A DNA stretch of 64,000 nt from CAZQRP01 sp964596125 (GTDB lineage: Bacteria; Chloroflexota; Dehalococcoidia; GIF9; UBA5629). The notes beneath the pieces are model-generated. The model worked only from the letters and a program-made list of their open reading frames with translations. It was not told the origin of the DNA and did not search any database. Position 1 is the stretch's first letter. Each line of letters opens with the position of its first letter. The stretch lies in NCBI GenBank assembly GCA_964596125.1, contig CAZQRP010000013.1, forward strand, positions 36,173 through 100,172, written 5' to 3'. This document shows, one piece after another, positions 44,886-54,057 of this stretch. Both the position numbers and the translations under genes were made by a program.

Positions 44886-47699
44886 TTATTCTATTCTTTC
44901 AGCTTCTCCTACGTGTAACAAGTTTTCGCTGTAATATGATACTCCGTTATAAAGAGCTTCTATCAACTCTGACAAACGGAACAACATCTCCTGGCGTCTT
45001 AATTTCAAGCTCGCTGTAAGCTCTCCCCCTTCAATTGAAAGGTCATTTCGTAAAATCACCCAGCGCTTTACCTGCTCAGGATGTGAAAGCTGATGATTCA
45101 CTTCTTTAATATGTTGATCAATAGAATCAACTAGATCAAATTTGTCACCCCTATAAGTCACCCACAGCAGTGCACTGCAATATGGTCTTCCTTCCCCTAC
45201 TACCATCGCTTGGTCTATGTATCTATTATTTCTAAGCATCGATTCAATTTTTGCGGGGTATATATTTTTACCATAGGAGGTGACAATAATCTCTTTTTTG
45301 CGCCCCTGCAGAACCAGCCTCCCCTCTTCTGTTATATATCCCAGATCACCTGTATGAAGCCATCCATCTTTGAAGGTAAATTCCATTTCATTGCCCAGAT
45401 AACTAGTTGCTACCTGGGGCCCGCGAACCAGTATTTCACCATCATCGGCAATATGTATCTCAGTATGCGGCATAGGTTCACCTACTGTATCAATCCTGTT
45501 TGCGCCTACTCTATTAGCCGTTACTAACGGGGCTTCCGTAAGACCATATCCATTCAGCACCTCTATACCCAGTGTTTGAAAATCACCGAGCAGCCCCACA
45601 CTTATTGGTGCTGAACCAACACCAATTCTTTGGCAGCGGTCAATTCCTGCAACTTTCAATACGGCTTTTCTCAATGCTTTACGCAATATTTTCTTTCTCA
45701 ATCCTTCTTTTGCCTCTATATATTTACGTCCCGTCCTGCTTTTTAGCATTCCTTCCCATACTTTCTCGTAAAATCGTGGAACCGAAAAAAAAACGACCGG
45801 TCGTACTTTTCTAAGTGCACTTTGTAGATCTTTCATGTGCTCGAGAAAGTAAATATGAAACTGAGCCGGGGTGTAGTAAGGTGAATAAGCCGTAATTATG
45901 CCTTCAAGCACGTGATTCATGGGCAGATAGGAGAGACAGGAGATCTCGTAGTTACGAGCCTTCCAGGATTCCAATATCGAGCAGAGAGCCTCAGCCATCC
46001 AGCGTAGCTTATCATGAGTAAAACAGACTCCTTTAACTTTACCAGTTGTGCCAGAGGTATATCGTATGGTAACCAGATCACCGAAGTCTACTGGGGCATT
46101 AATTATTTCTTCACCACCCTCGCCTCTGCTTAAAAATTCCTGCCAAGGGATAATTCCCAATTCTGTGGAACTGACTGGATCTTCCCGGCAGAATGATATC
46201 ACAGGAATCTTTACCGTGAGTTCATCCAGTCGCTCAATAATATCAGGAACTCCAACCAGTAGAAGTTTGGTGTCCGTCTCTTTTAGTATCAAATCAATCT
46301 CGGCGGGAGGACTGGACATATATAACGGTACACTCACTGCCCCAACCATACTTATAGCCACGTCAAGCACAATATAGGATGTACTATTAACTCCCATCAA
46401 AGCGACGCAATCACCCTTCCTGATGCCCATTGCTTTCAGCGCATTTGCTGCCAGGATCATCTCTTTGCGTACCTGCCCGGTATTTCGGGGGACAATCTTA
46501 CCATCGATAATATCATAGTATGAGATTTGCATGCTGTCACTTCTAAGACGGTGTAATATTTGTTCATGGACCGTTCGCTCTGAACGATGGAGAAAACCCA
46601 TATAGGCAGCGTAATTCAAGATCGACAGAAATACTTCCCGCCATCGGAAATCATAAGGTCCCAGGAGCCGGTCTACATTATCTCGCAAGAACCTCCGTCG
46701 TTCTTTAAAATAAGGCACAATGGCTGTCAGTGCAGATAGTGTCTTTTTGTAACGTGGCTCGATGAATCCCTGAGCTTGAAATCGAATTCTGGTCGCAGGC
46801 ACAGGCAAAGGAAGATAGAAAGGACGGTGAATACGTTCTTTATAATACTCATCAGCCCATACCCGCATAAATTCAATCAAATCACGGGCAGTAGGCTGTT
46901 TGTCTAAAGGCGTAACCAGATGAAATGTTAGTCCCTCTGCTTCTGGCATAAAAGTGAGTCTTGTGATTGCATCAGCCACATAATCAACCGGAACCATGTT
47001 TACCTTCAATGAAGGGCTTACCGGGACAACTCTGGGTTTTCTGTTAAGGTAAAGCCGTAATGGAAAATAGAGGGTATTAAACGTCTTTATCACACCTGTC
47101 TTTGAATCACCAACAACCTGACTCGGCCGAAAAACAGAAACAGGCAATTTCGCCCGTGCCTCTCTTACCAGCAACTCCGCTTCAAATTTGGTTATTTCAT
47201 AATTGCTATAAAATCCATACTCATCAGTTAAGGATTCTTCCTCTATCTCTCCTGTTCTACCGCCAGCCACGTAAGCGGTCGAGACATGTGCAAAACGAGC
47301 AAAACAATGGTCACTCTGTGCTGCAAAGGCGAGTTCAAGTATATTTTTAGTTCCATTTACATTGGTTTTCCGCAATTGATCGATCGGACCATTAAGGCGC
47401 AAGTCTGCTGCAGCATGAATAATATGGGTCACAGTACGTACAATGTCTCGATACCTCTCATCACTGAGGCCAAGTTGAAATTCCGATATATCCCCTGCAA
47501 GCACAATGACTCTGTGCCCAATAGTACTGACAAGCTCAGGCCAGTCCCACCAGGCACGCGTGAGACGACGTTCTGCCGCTTCACTATCTCCAGCCCTGAC
47601 CATAGCATACATAGTATGATCGGTATTCTTTAGCACTCGGAGAGCTATTTGTGCACCCAGAAATCCATTAGCTCCGGTTAGTAACACTGTGCCACTAAT
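44886..47699 (-). CDS. Fusion of NAD(P)-dependent acyl reductase and AMP-forming acyl-CoA synthetase; probable ATT start
   Basis: This protein of about 937 residues has an N-terminal thioester-reductase/fatty-acyl reductase domain (TGANGFLGAQ; catalytic YEITK; HVSTAYVAG) to about residue 340. A complete AMP-binding ligase domain follows (YTSGTTGKVKGVCF, GYGLTEAPLV, GWLHTGDLGYI, QGRKKEIIVTSYGKNIYP). No phosphopantetheine carrier domain is visible between or after them, and the order is reverse to carboxylic acid reductases. It could activate a fatty acid and reduce it to aldehyde or alcohol. GTG 47685-47687 is 19 nt from the ribosome-binding site. ATT 47697-47699 lies 7 nt after GGAGG (47707-47711), within a full GGAGGTGAT anti-16S match, and is preferred. 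Confidence 0.87.
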   Translation of the reverse strand: MSGTVLLTGANGFLGAQIALRVLKNTDHTMYAMVRAGDSEAAERRLTRAWWDWPELVSTIGHRVIVLAGDISEFQLGLSDERYRDIVRTVTHIIHAAADLRLNGPIDQLRKTNVNGTKNILELAFAAQSDHCFARFAHVSTAYVAGGRTGEIEEESLTDEYGFYSNYEITKFEAELLVREARAKLPVSVFRPSQVVGDSKTGVIKTFNTLYFPLRLYLNRKPRVVPVSPSLKVNMVPVDYVADAITRLTFMPEAEGLTFHLVTPLDKQPTARDLIEFMRVWADEYYKERIHRPFYLPLPVPATRIRFQAQGFIEPRYKKTLSALTAIVPYFKERRRFLRDNVDRLLGPYDFRWREVFLSILNYAAYMGFLHRSERTVHEQILHRLRSDSMQISYYDIIDGKIVPRNTGQVRKEMILAANALKAMGIRKGDCVALMGVNSTSYIVLDVAISMVGAVSVPLYMSSPPAEIDLILKETDTKLLLVGVPDIIERLDELTVKIPVISFCREDPVSSTELGIIPWQEFLSRGEGGEEIINAPVDFGDLVTIRYTSGTTGKVKGVCFTHDKLRWMAEALCSILESWKARNYEISCLSYLPMNHVLEGIITAYSPYYTPAQFHIYFLEHMKDLQSALRKVRPVVFFSVPRFYEKVWEGMLKSRTGRKYIEAKEGLRKKILRKALRKAVLKVAGIDRCQRIGVGSAPISVGLLGDFQTLGIEVLNGYGLTEAPLVTANRVGANRIDTVGEPMPHTEIHIADDGEILVRGPQVATSYLGNEMEFTFKDGWLHTGDLGYITEEGRLVLQGRKKEIIVTSYGKNIYPAKIESMLRNNRYIDQAMVVGEGRPYCSALLWVTYRGDKFDLVDSIDQHIKEVNHQLSHPEQVKRWVILRNDLSIEGGELTASLKLRRQEMLFRLSELIEALYNGVSYYSENLLHVGEAERIE

Positions 47700-47711
47700 T
47701 GGATCACCTCC

Positions 47712-48150
47712 ATTTATAATTCATTATAGAAGTACACAGGATGTCACGATTTCGCTTTGCTCTGTCCAAATGATCCTGATACCTCTTTTATATATGTATT
47801 CCGACGTTGTTTGAATTCGGAACCAAATAGTCAATACACTGTTCTAGCTCTGCGAACAGATTTGTACAATTATAATCAAGATAATGAAAATCATAAAGTC
47901 CAAGATCCTGGAACAGTACCGTAAACTGAAGCTAAGCAAGGGGCTTTTAAAGCTATTTTACCATAGAATGATGCCTGTGCATCCATTTTAATATAGGAAA
48001 TTCGGGATTAAGTGTGTCATGGATAATTCGTCATCCCTGAAAACGCTGACCTTATCAAGTCCTATCAGGTAAAACCTACTCATCCCTTCGTAGCTTCTTG
48101 GGTACACTATGGCGTTCAGGCTGATGCTGCCCAATCAGATTGACGGCCTG
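47712..48150. other. Intergenic region without a gene
   Basis: This stretch lies between the reductase/ligase gene and the IS110-type remnant. No open frame or clear hairpin was recognised. It probably carries the promoter for the leftward fusion gene and the outer flank of the dead element. Confidence 0.4.
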
Positions 48151-49195
48151 TTATGCACGGCCAGAGTGATTACCGAACTCACCTCTACCCAGCATCTCTG
48201 CTATCTTTTCTATCTCCTGGTAAATTTTATCGTCTCTGAGTATATGGTAAATCCACTCCAGGAGCTTTCTCGCTGTTGCTACTTTGGCAATCTGACCTCC
48301 ATTTTCCCTCTCGACCTTGAAGTCGAAACCGCGTAATACTCCAGGCCTCTTCACGGCACGGATTGCCGCCTATATCAGTATCCACCGTAGCCATCTGGAC
48401 CCCTGTTTGGTTATGTGCTTAAGGAAACATGTGTTACTTGAAGCGTTTGTTGAAGGCACAAGTCCAGCGTAGGTACAAAGCTGTTTTATGATGGGAAACG
48501 CCTGACATCTCGGATTTCGCTGGCGGTAAGAAGAGCACTATAGTAACCCATACCGGGGATAGTCATCAGTAGTAGAGCATCGTGGTCCTGTACTGCCAAT
48601 CGCCGCACCTTCTGGCTAGCTACTCGGATCTCCTGTATCACAGCATTCAATACGGCAATATATCCTTCAAGAGCAATCTTGTGGTTCTCGAGCAGTGCCA
48701 ATGAGTGTAAGAAAGTCATCCCCTCCTTGCCAAATCGATCACTGTATTCTTGGCCGATGTTGTTCTTGGCGAGGATGTTATGGATTTTGTTCTTCACACG
48801 AGTCTGTAATGTGACTAGGCTTGCACGGTAATGCGGGAGCTCCCCTTTGACTTCACTGACTTTTCCGGAATATAGGATAGAGGCAGCAGGTTACTTCTGA
48901 GTAGATGAGCCAAGATAGCCGAGTCTACTTTGTCCGTCTTAACCTTGGCCAAGGCAATAGCTTTGGTCTTCAAAGGAGGAGATAGTTTCACTTCGAATCC
49001 GGCATCCTCCAAATGGTCGTAAAGCCAGTACCAGCTTGGGGTGGCTTCAAAAGCGATCTCCATAGACTCGCCAAACGACTTAAGGGAATCAACAATTTCC
49101 CCGTTGCTCGGTAGCTTCTTCTGAGCAATGATTTCACTTTTTTCGTTGATCGTAGTTAGGTAGGAAAAACTCCTATGATGGTCTACGCCCATGTA
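48151..49195 (-). pseudogene. Frameshifted IS110-family transposase
   Basis: Three minus-strand pieces in order cover an IS110-family transposase. The N-terminal DEDD RuvC-like domain is MGVDHHRSFSYLTTINEKSE with VKTDKVDSAILAHLLR. A middle helical part follows (LAKNNIGQEYSDRFGKEG), then a Transposase_20 C-terminus (LLLMTIPGMGYYSALLTASEI, then LCTYAGLVPSTNASSN). Frameshifts near 48800 and 48486 and an in-frame TAG near 48376 inactivate it. The final piece (VKRPGVLRGF to GNHSGRA) is in another frame. IS110 elements lack inverted repeats, so the ends are unclear. Confidence 0.85.
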
Positions 49196-49365
49196 AAGAA
49201 TGACTGTACCTCCCGAGCAATATTATGCCTCAGAGGTCAGCGTTTTTATGACATCATTTTGTTCAATGGTGATAATAGAACTTGACAAGAGCCTATTCGA
49301 GATTCACAATACTCACAAACAAACTTCGCCAAAGTTGCTAATGATGTGCAGAAAGAAGATTTATA

Positions 49366-50235
49366 ATGGCAGAATTCATACCGTGGAATAGTCAACCTCT
49401 GTTTCATTGGTCTAAGAAATATGCTACAGGAAAGTTCATAAAGCTTGACGGTTATCTTGCACACTACATTGAGAAGGGAGAAGGAGAGCCTGTTATTCTA
49501 ATTCATGGATTCGGCTGGGATTCATATTTGTGGAGCAAGAACATAGATGTTCTGGCCGAAAAATTTAAGGTTTATGCTCTTGACCTCTGGGGATTCGGCT
49601 ATAGCAGTCGGGAACCTGTAGATTATGGCTATCCACAATATGCTGACCAGCTTTTTAAATTTATGGATTCTCTTAATATTAAAAGGGCCTCACTCGTGGG
49701 ACAGTCTATGGGTGGAGGAACCTGCGTTCTCTTCTGTACTCAGCATAGGGAGAGGGTTAACAGGATGATTTTATTGAGTGCAGCAGGGTTGCCAAATCCT
49801 TTACCCTTGATTGGAAAGATAGCATCTTTGCCCGTGATAGGGGAGTTTCTAGCGGGTTTCAGGGGCAATTACTACGGCAAGATAATCCTGAATACTATCA
49901 TCTATAATAAAGAACTGATTACTGATAGCGACTTTGAGCTCATTACTCGTTTTCAAAAGATTGAGGGTACCAGAGAGGTCTCGCTAAAGATCTTACGCAA
50001 GCAGTTTTGGGGCACGTTATCTGAAGAAATCCATAAGCTGGGAGAAATGGATGTGCCAGTACTGATTGTATGGGGCCGCCAGGATAAAAGTATTCCCGTT
50101 GCACTGGGACGGCAAATGCACACTATCTTAAAAACTTCTCACCTGGAGGTTTTAGACTCAGCCGGGCACTGTGCCAATTTTGAACAGCCGGAGATATTTA
50201 ACCGGCTTGCCATTAATTTCCTCTCTTCAGGGTAA
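49366..50235 (+). CDS. Alpha/beta hydrolase
   Basis: This 289-residue alpha/beta hydrolase has an oxyanion region VILIHGFGWDSYLW, nucleophile elbow VGQSMGGG (Ser114), acid VIVWGRQDKSIP and His in DSAGHCANFEQP. The complete triad indicates an active esterase, lipase or C-C hydrolase. There is no signal peptide. It stands alone after the IS110 remnant. The substrate cannot be predicted. Confidence 0.9.
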   Translation: MAEFIPWNSQPLFHWSKKYATGKFIKLDGYLAHYIEKGEGEPVILIHGFGWDSYLWSKNIDVLAEKFKVYALDLWGFGYSSREPVDYGYPQYADQLFKFMDSLNIKRASLVGQSMGGGTCVLFCTQHRERVNRMILLSAAGLPNPLPLIGKIASLPVIGEFLAGFRGNYYGKIILNTIIYNKELITDSDFELITRFQKIEGTREVSLKILRKQFWGTLSEEIHKLGEMDVPVLIVWGRQDKSIPVALGRQMHTILKTSHLEVLDSAGHCANFEQPEIFNRLAINFLSSG

Positions 50236-50369
50236 GCAAAAGAGCCCATATATGCGTCATCATTAACTCGGAGACAATGTATTAACGGATATTACACCTG
50301 ATTCAACTACTCCTATGGAACAGCAGGATGACAACTGCCGAAAGAAAGCCATTTCTTGCAATAGCCATT

Positions 50370-50396
50370 ACCGGACCAACCAAGTTGGCTTCCGGT
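50370..50396. terminator. Possible hairpin at end of radical SAM gene
   Basis: ACCGGA (50370-50375) pairs with TCCGGT (50391-50396), with an inner CCAA/TTGG stem. It lies directly at the stop codon of the leftward radical SAM gene. No T-run follows on either strand, so it is at best a weak or Rho-assisted terminator. Confidence 0.3.
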
Positions 50397-51883
50397 TACT
50401 CCGGCTGAACCTGCAACGTATTCTTTTTACTGCTGCGTGCTATCTCGTATTCTCTGTGGCGTCTCTCAATTTGCTCTAACGGTAAGTCTATCATAGTCAT
50501 CCACCTGGCCGCCCAGTCATAGTAGCTTTCGGAATCCCACACTTCATCCATTATCTCTGCGACTCTGTCCGAATACTGCTTCATCTCCGGCGCAAAGGTA
50601 GTAAACATCTTTTCGGCACCAGGATGGGTTGGTTTAGCCTCATGCTGCTGTATTATATTCCACATGGTCTGGGAGTGGTCTATCATCGGGCAGGGGCGTA
50701 GCGTGTTGTAGCTGAACGGCTGACTCTCCTTGATAGTAGTGAAGAAAGGAGAGTTGAGCGCTTCCACCAGACTGCATTCATTAATGTTATGCGTGGCGAA
50801 GTGGCAGAAGATGCATGGTTCTACATCACCCCGGTGGTTTATATGGAAATATATTCTGCCACCGGCAATACAACCGCCAGTCAACGTGCCATCGTTCCAG
50901 AAGTCGGCGGGCAGGATCGGCTTCTTTTGCCGATAATGCCGCATAGCAATTCTCAGCATATTGCGCTGCTCGGGTGTTGGCATCAAGTCCATATGTGGAT
51001 CATCGCCCACAGGCATATAAAGGAATAACCAGCCATATAAGGCGCCCTTCTCGATGAGCAGGTCTATCCATTCCTCGGAGCAAATAGCATCAACATTATG
51101 GCGGGTTACCAGAGAGGAGAAACCGAACATGCAGCCGGCCTCGCGCAGGCTATCCATTGCCTGCATTACTTGGCTGAACGCACCTTCTCCACGCGAGGTA
51201 TCGGTGTACTCGGCTGGCCCATTAATACTCAATTGTGGTGCAACGTTGCCCAGTTCAACCAGTCTTCTAGCCATATCCTTATCTATGAAAGAACCATTGG
51301 TATATACCTGGAAGAAGGGTTTATTATGCTTTTTAATGATATCCAGCAGTTCGGGGTACATGAATGGCTCCCCACCCAGTATTATGAAGAATTTTATACC
51401 GATAGCTTCAGCCTCACCGATAACACGGTCGAACACCTCGGGCTTCATGTCATCCTTGTGTTCGTAGCTGGCGGCAAAGCAACCTCTACAGCGATAATTG
51501 CATCGCATCGATGGTGATATAAGCATAGTACCCGGTGGAATTATGCCATGCTGGTATCTGAACCGCCTGACCGAATCTATGTCAGGGAAGAATAAACTGG
51601 CCACCATGCGCGCTATATAACGCCGGCGTACATTGGGATGGATATTTTTTAGTATCCTTCTCAGAAATTCACGCCCCGGGTTTCCTTCCTCAAGCCAGTG
51701 GCGGAACCAGTCTCGGGTCATAGTGTCCTTTTCATCACTGGCAATACGATCAATTGCCTTGATAAGGTACTCAGCATTTTTATCTGGGTTATCACTTAAA
51801 AGGCCCAGAGCGTGACTAAGCGCCCTCTCGGCTAATTCTCTCTTAGCTTGATGCACAATGTGTCTACCAATATTAACTACCAT
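50396..51883 (-). CDS. Radical SAM protein with SPASM-like C-terminal Cys region
   Basis: This 495-residue protein has a helical N-terminus of about 110 residues, then the radical SAM motif MRCNYRCRGC (Cys128, Cys132, Cys135; CxxxCxxC) and FIILGGEPFMYPEL. The C-terminal part contains GGCIAGGRIYFHINHRGDVEPCIFCHFATHN, typical of SPASM-like auxiliary cluster binding. Such proteins often modify peptides or cofactors. No precursor peptide gene is recognisable next to it; it lies 230 bp downstream of the kinase operon. Function unknown. Confidence 0.88.
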   Translation of the reverse strand: MVVNIGRHIVHQAKRELAERALSHALGLLSDNPDKNAEYLIKAIDRIASDEKDTMTRDWFRHWLEEGNPGREFLRRILKNIHPNVRRRYIARMVASLFFPDIDSVRRFRYQHGIIPPGTMLISPSMRCNYRCRGCFAASYEHKDDMKPEVFDRVIGEAEAIGIKFFIILGGEPFMYPELLDIIKKHNKPFFQVYTNGSFIDKDMARRLVELGNVAPQLSINGPAEYTDTSRGEGAFSQVMQAMDSLREAGCMFGFSSLVTRHNVDAICSEEWIDLLIEKGALYGWLFLYMPVGDDPHMDLMPTPEQRNMLRIAMRHYRQKKPILPADFWNDGTLTGGCIAGGRIYFHINHRGDVEPCIFCHFATHNINECSLVEALNSPFFTTIKESQPFSYNTLRPCPMIDHSQTMWNIIQQHEAKPTHPGAEKMFTTFAPEMKQYSDRVAEIMDEVWDSESYYDWAARWMTMIDLPLEQIERRHREYEIARSSKKNTLQVQPE

Positions 51884-52113
51884 TTAACACTTCCTATTAT
51901 AAATTTTAAAAACAGGTAGAATGTCAAAGAATTGATATTTCTCCTGTGATCAAGACTGATCCTGATTCTTTCCCAAAACTGTCTGACACTAAAAGGCTAT
52001 TATCTTTCTTGAATTTCTAAACCTCGAAACAGTGTACCATACATTTTAAATTGCGTAATTAGATGGCCAATGTACATGGATTGCTATATTTATACTTGAT
52101 ACTTATATTAGAA

Positions 52114-54045
52114 CTAAGGTGGAACATATATCTTTAAGTTGTCAAAATGGATATTGGCCTGTGCCCCCTGGTCTTTTGCGGCTTCAAAGACAATCTTCCC
52201 TTTGGCAAATGACGAATCTTTTATCTTAGTTAATTTATAGGCATTGGCATAGACCTCTATTTCATCTCCTTTGCAAATTATTTTCAGGTGATTGTCCGCT
52301 GCGGCACCATTTATATGACTTGAATCAGTCCAATCTTTTAGCGTTGACCAAGTCCCGTTGACTTGCTTGAATATCGCATAGCTTGCGTTCTTCGTAGCAT
52401 CACCACTACGAATGAGAAAATCGTAGGAATTATCTTTGTCCTGTTGCCGGAAACCGATTCCATACCAGGTATTATCCGGCCCCTTGGAAAGCCTGGCATC
52501 CACTTCGAGGGCGAAATCGCTCAGCGGGCTGATCTTATCGTTTGTACGTACTACTATATCGTAGTTACCCCTCGATATCACGAGTAAGTACTCACCGTTT
52601 TCATATTTCCCCTCACCAAGTTGGTCTGATCCTGTGTACCATCCACTTCCGGAATTGCTGAACTCATCTTCGAAAAGTATTGTGGCGCTGGTAGGTGCGG
52701 TCGAAGTTTCCTTGAATATTGTGTTTTTAATTACCATTCCTGAAGAAGCGACTATGATGATAATGATAATTAGGAACACAAGCCACTTTCGATCTCCTAC
52801 CCATACAAGCACACTCCCAATCGCTGTCTGTTTTACTGAAAGACTTACACTGATGCTCTTTTTACCGCCGTTGGTAATAATGTCAATTGCTGAAGTACCA
52901 CTAAATCCATTTGGAAGACCTCTGGCATTTACAGTTGCTAGTATTTCTTGATAGCCGGTTTCCAGATCTATATTGATCTGTGACAACTCCAGCCAGGGCC
53001 GGTCTGAGCTTAACTTACCCACCAGCCTGCTTGAGCCATCGTTTGTTATGGTAAACATCCTGGTTTCAGATCTACCCGGCATAATATCGGAGAATTCGAG
53101 TGCTTCACAGTCAACAGTTAAAATTGGTGCTTTTCTTATGAGGTTCTTTAAGTCAAGGCTCAGTTCTGTTGCTGAGGAATATCTTCTGTTTGTATCCATA
53201 TGAAGCGCTTTTTGCAGAACTGCTTCAAGTTCTTGTGAGACGTGAGGATTTTTTTCCCTGACGGGAGGGAACTGTATTCCTGATATCCTTTTTGGGGATT
53301 CAGGATGCTCTGGGTAATCCTCAAGAGCAAGCATATAGCCGGTGAGCAGGTAATATATTGTAACGCCTATGGCGTAGATATCGGATTGGGGGTCAGGTTT
53401 TTCAGGCTTTTGTTCCTGTGAAGTAGTGCCTAATTGTAATACATTGGACTTATCCCCCTTGGTAATGTCATAAAGCTGGCGAAAGATGCCAAGATCCACA
53501 AACTTGATAAAACCTTCTTCTGTCAACATTACCGTCCTGGCGCCAATTTCACCATGGGTAATACCTTGTTTGTGAATAGAATTGGCAATGTCACACATGG
53601 AAATTGCCCAACGAATAATTTCTTCTTCTGCGAGCTGTCCCTGATTTTCCTGGTATACTTCGCTTAAATTTTTTCCAGCGATATACTCCACAATGAGGAA
53701 GTAGTATTCTCCTTCGACAAAATGGTCAAGGACCATGGCTACATTGGGAATAGTCAGCCCGGCCATTCCCAGAATTACCTGCTTCAATCTCTCTATTTCA
53801 GCGTTGGTCTTGATTGGCTCTTTGATCTGCTTGATAATGCAACGGCGATCATATAATTTTTTATCCTTGGCTATATAAATGTAACTCGTCTCTCCTGTGT
53901 GGGGAGGTTCTTGGATCTCGTATCTACCCTGGAGTAATGTTCCGGGAGATAGAATTTCAGGGAGATTAGAGAGAGTATATCCACAGTGCGGACACACACT
54001 TTCCTCTTTATCATATGGCTTTTTACAGTTTGAGCAATATGGCAT
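52114..54045 (-). CDS. Transmembrane Ser/Thr pseudokinase with zinc ribbon and extracellular sensor domain
   Basis: This 643-residue protein is collinear with the kinase encoded just upstream. An N-terminal zinc ribbon (YCSNCKKP with CPHCGYTL) precedes a protein-kinase-like domain (about 40-310), a BACON-like beta-sandwich, one membrane helix (WLVFLIIIIIIVASSGMVI) and an extracytoplasmic LamG/DUF1080-like domain (IGFRQQDKDNSYDF, NIHFDNLKIYVPP). The kinase motifs are broken: the Gly loop is HTGETSY, HRD is HGE (164-166), the catalytic-loop Asn is Thr171, and DFG is DLG (184-186). Lys72 remains. It is therefore probably catalytically dead and may act as a regulator or co-receptor of the active kinase. 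Confidence 0.88.
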   Translation of the reverse strand: MPYCSNCKKPYDKEESVCPHCGYTLSNLPEILSPGTLLQGRYEIQEPPHTGETSYIYIAKDKKLYDRRCIIKQIKEPIKTNAEIERLKQVILGMAGLTIPNVAMVLDHFVEGEYYFLIVEYIAGKNLSEVYQENQGQLAEEEIIRWAISMCDIANSIHKQGITHGEIGARTVMLTEEGFIKFVDLGIFRQLYDITKGDKSNVLQLGTTSQEQKPEKPDPQSDIYAIGVTIYYLLTGYMLALEDYPEHPESPKRISGIQFPPVREKNPHVSQELEAVLQKALHMDTNRRYSSATELSLDLKNLIRKAPILTVDCEALEFSDIMPGRSETRMFTITNDGSSRLVGKLSSDRPWLELSQINIDLETGYQEILATVNARGLPNGFSGTSAIDIITNGGKKSISVSLSVKQTAIGSVLVWVGDRKWLVFLIIIIIIVASSGMVIKNTIFKETSTAPTSATILFEDEFSNSGSGWYTGSDQLGEGKYENGEYLLVISRGNYDIVVRTNDKISPLSDFALEVDARLSKGPDNTWYGIGFRQQDKDNSYDFLIRSGDATKNASYAIFKQVNGTWSTLKDWTDSSHINGAAADNHLKIICKGDEIEVYANAYKLTKIKDSSFAKGKIVFEAAKDQGAQANIHFDNLKIYVPP

Positions 54046-54057
54046 TTTAAGTCAAAA

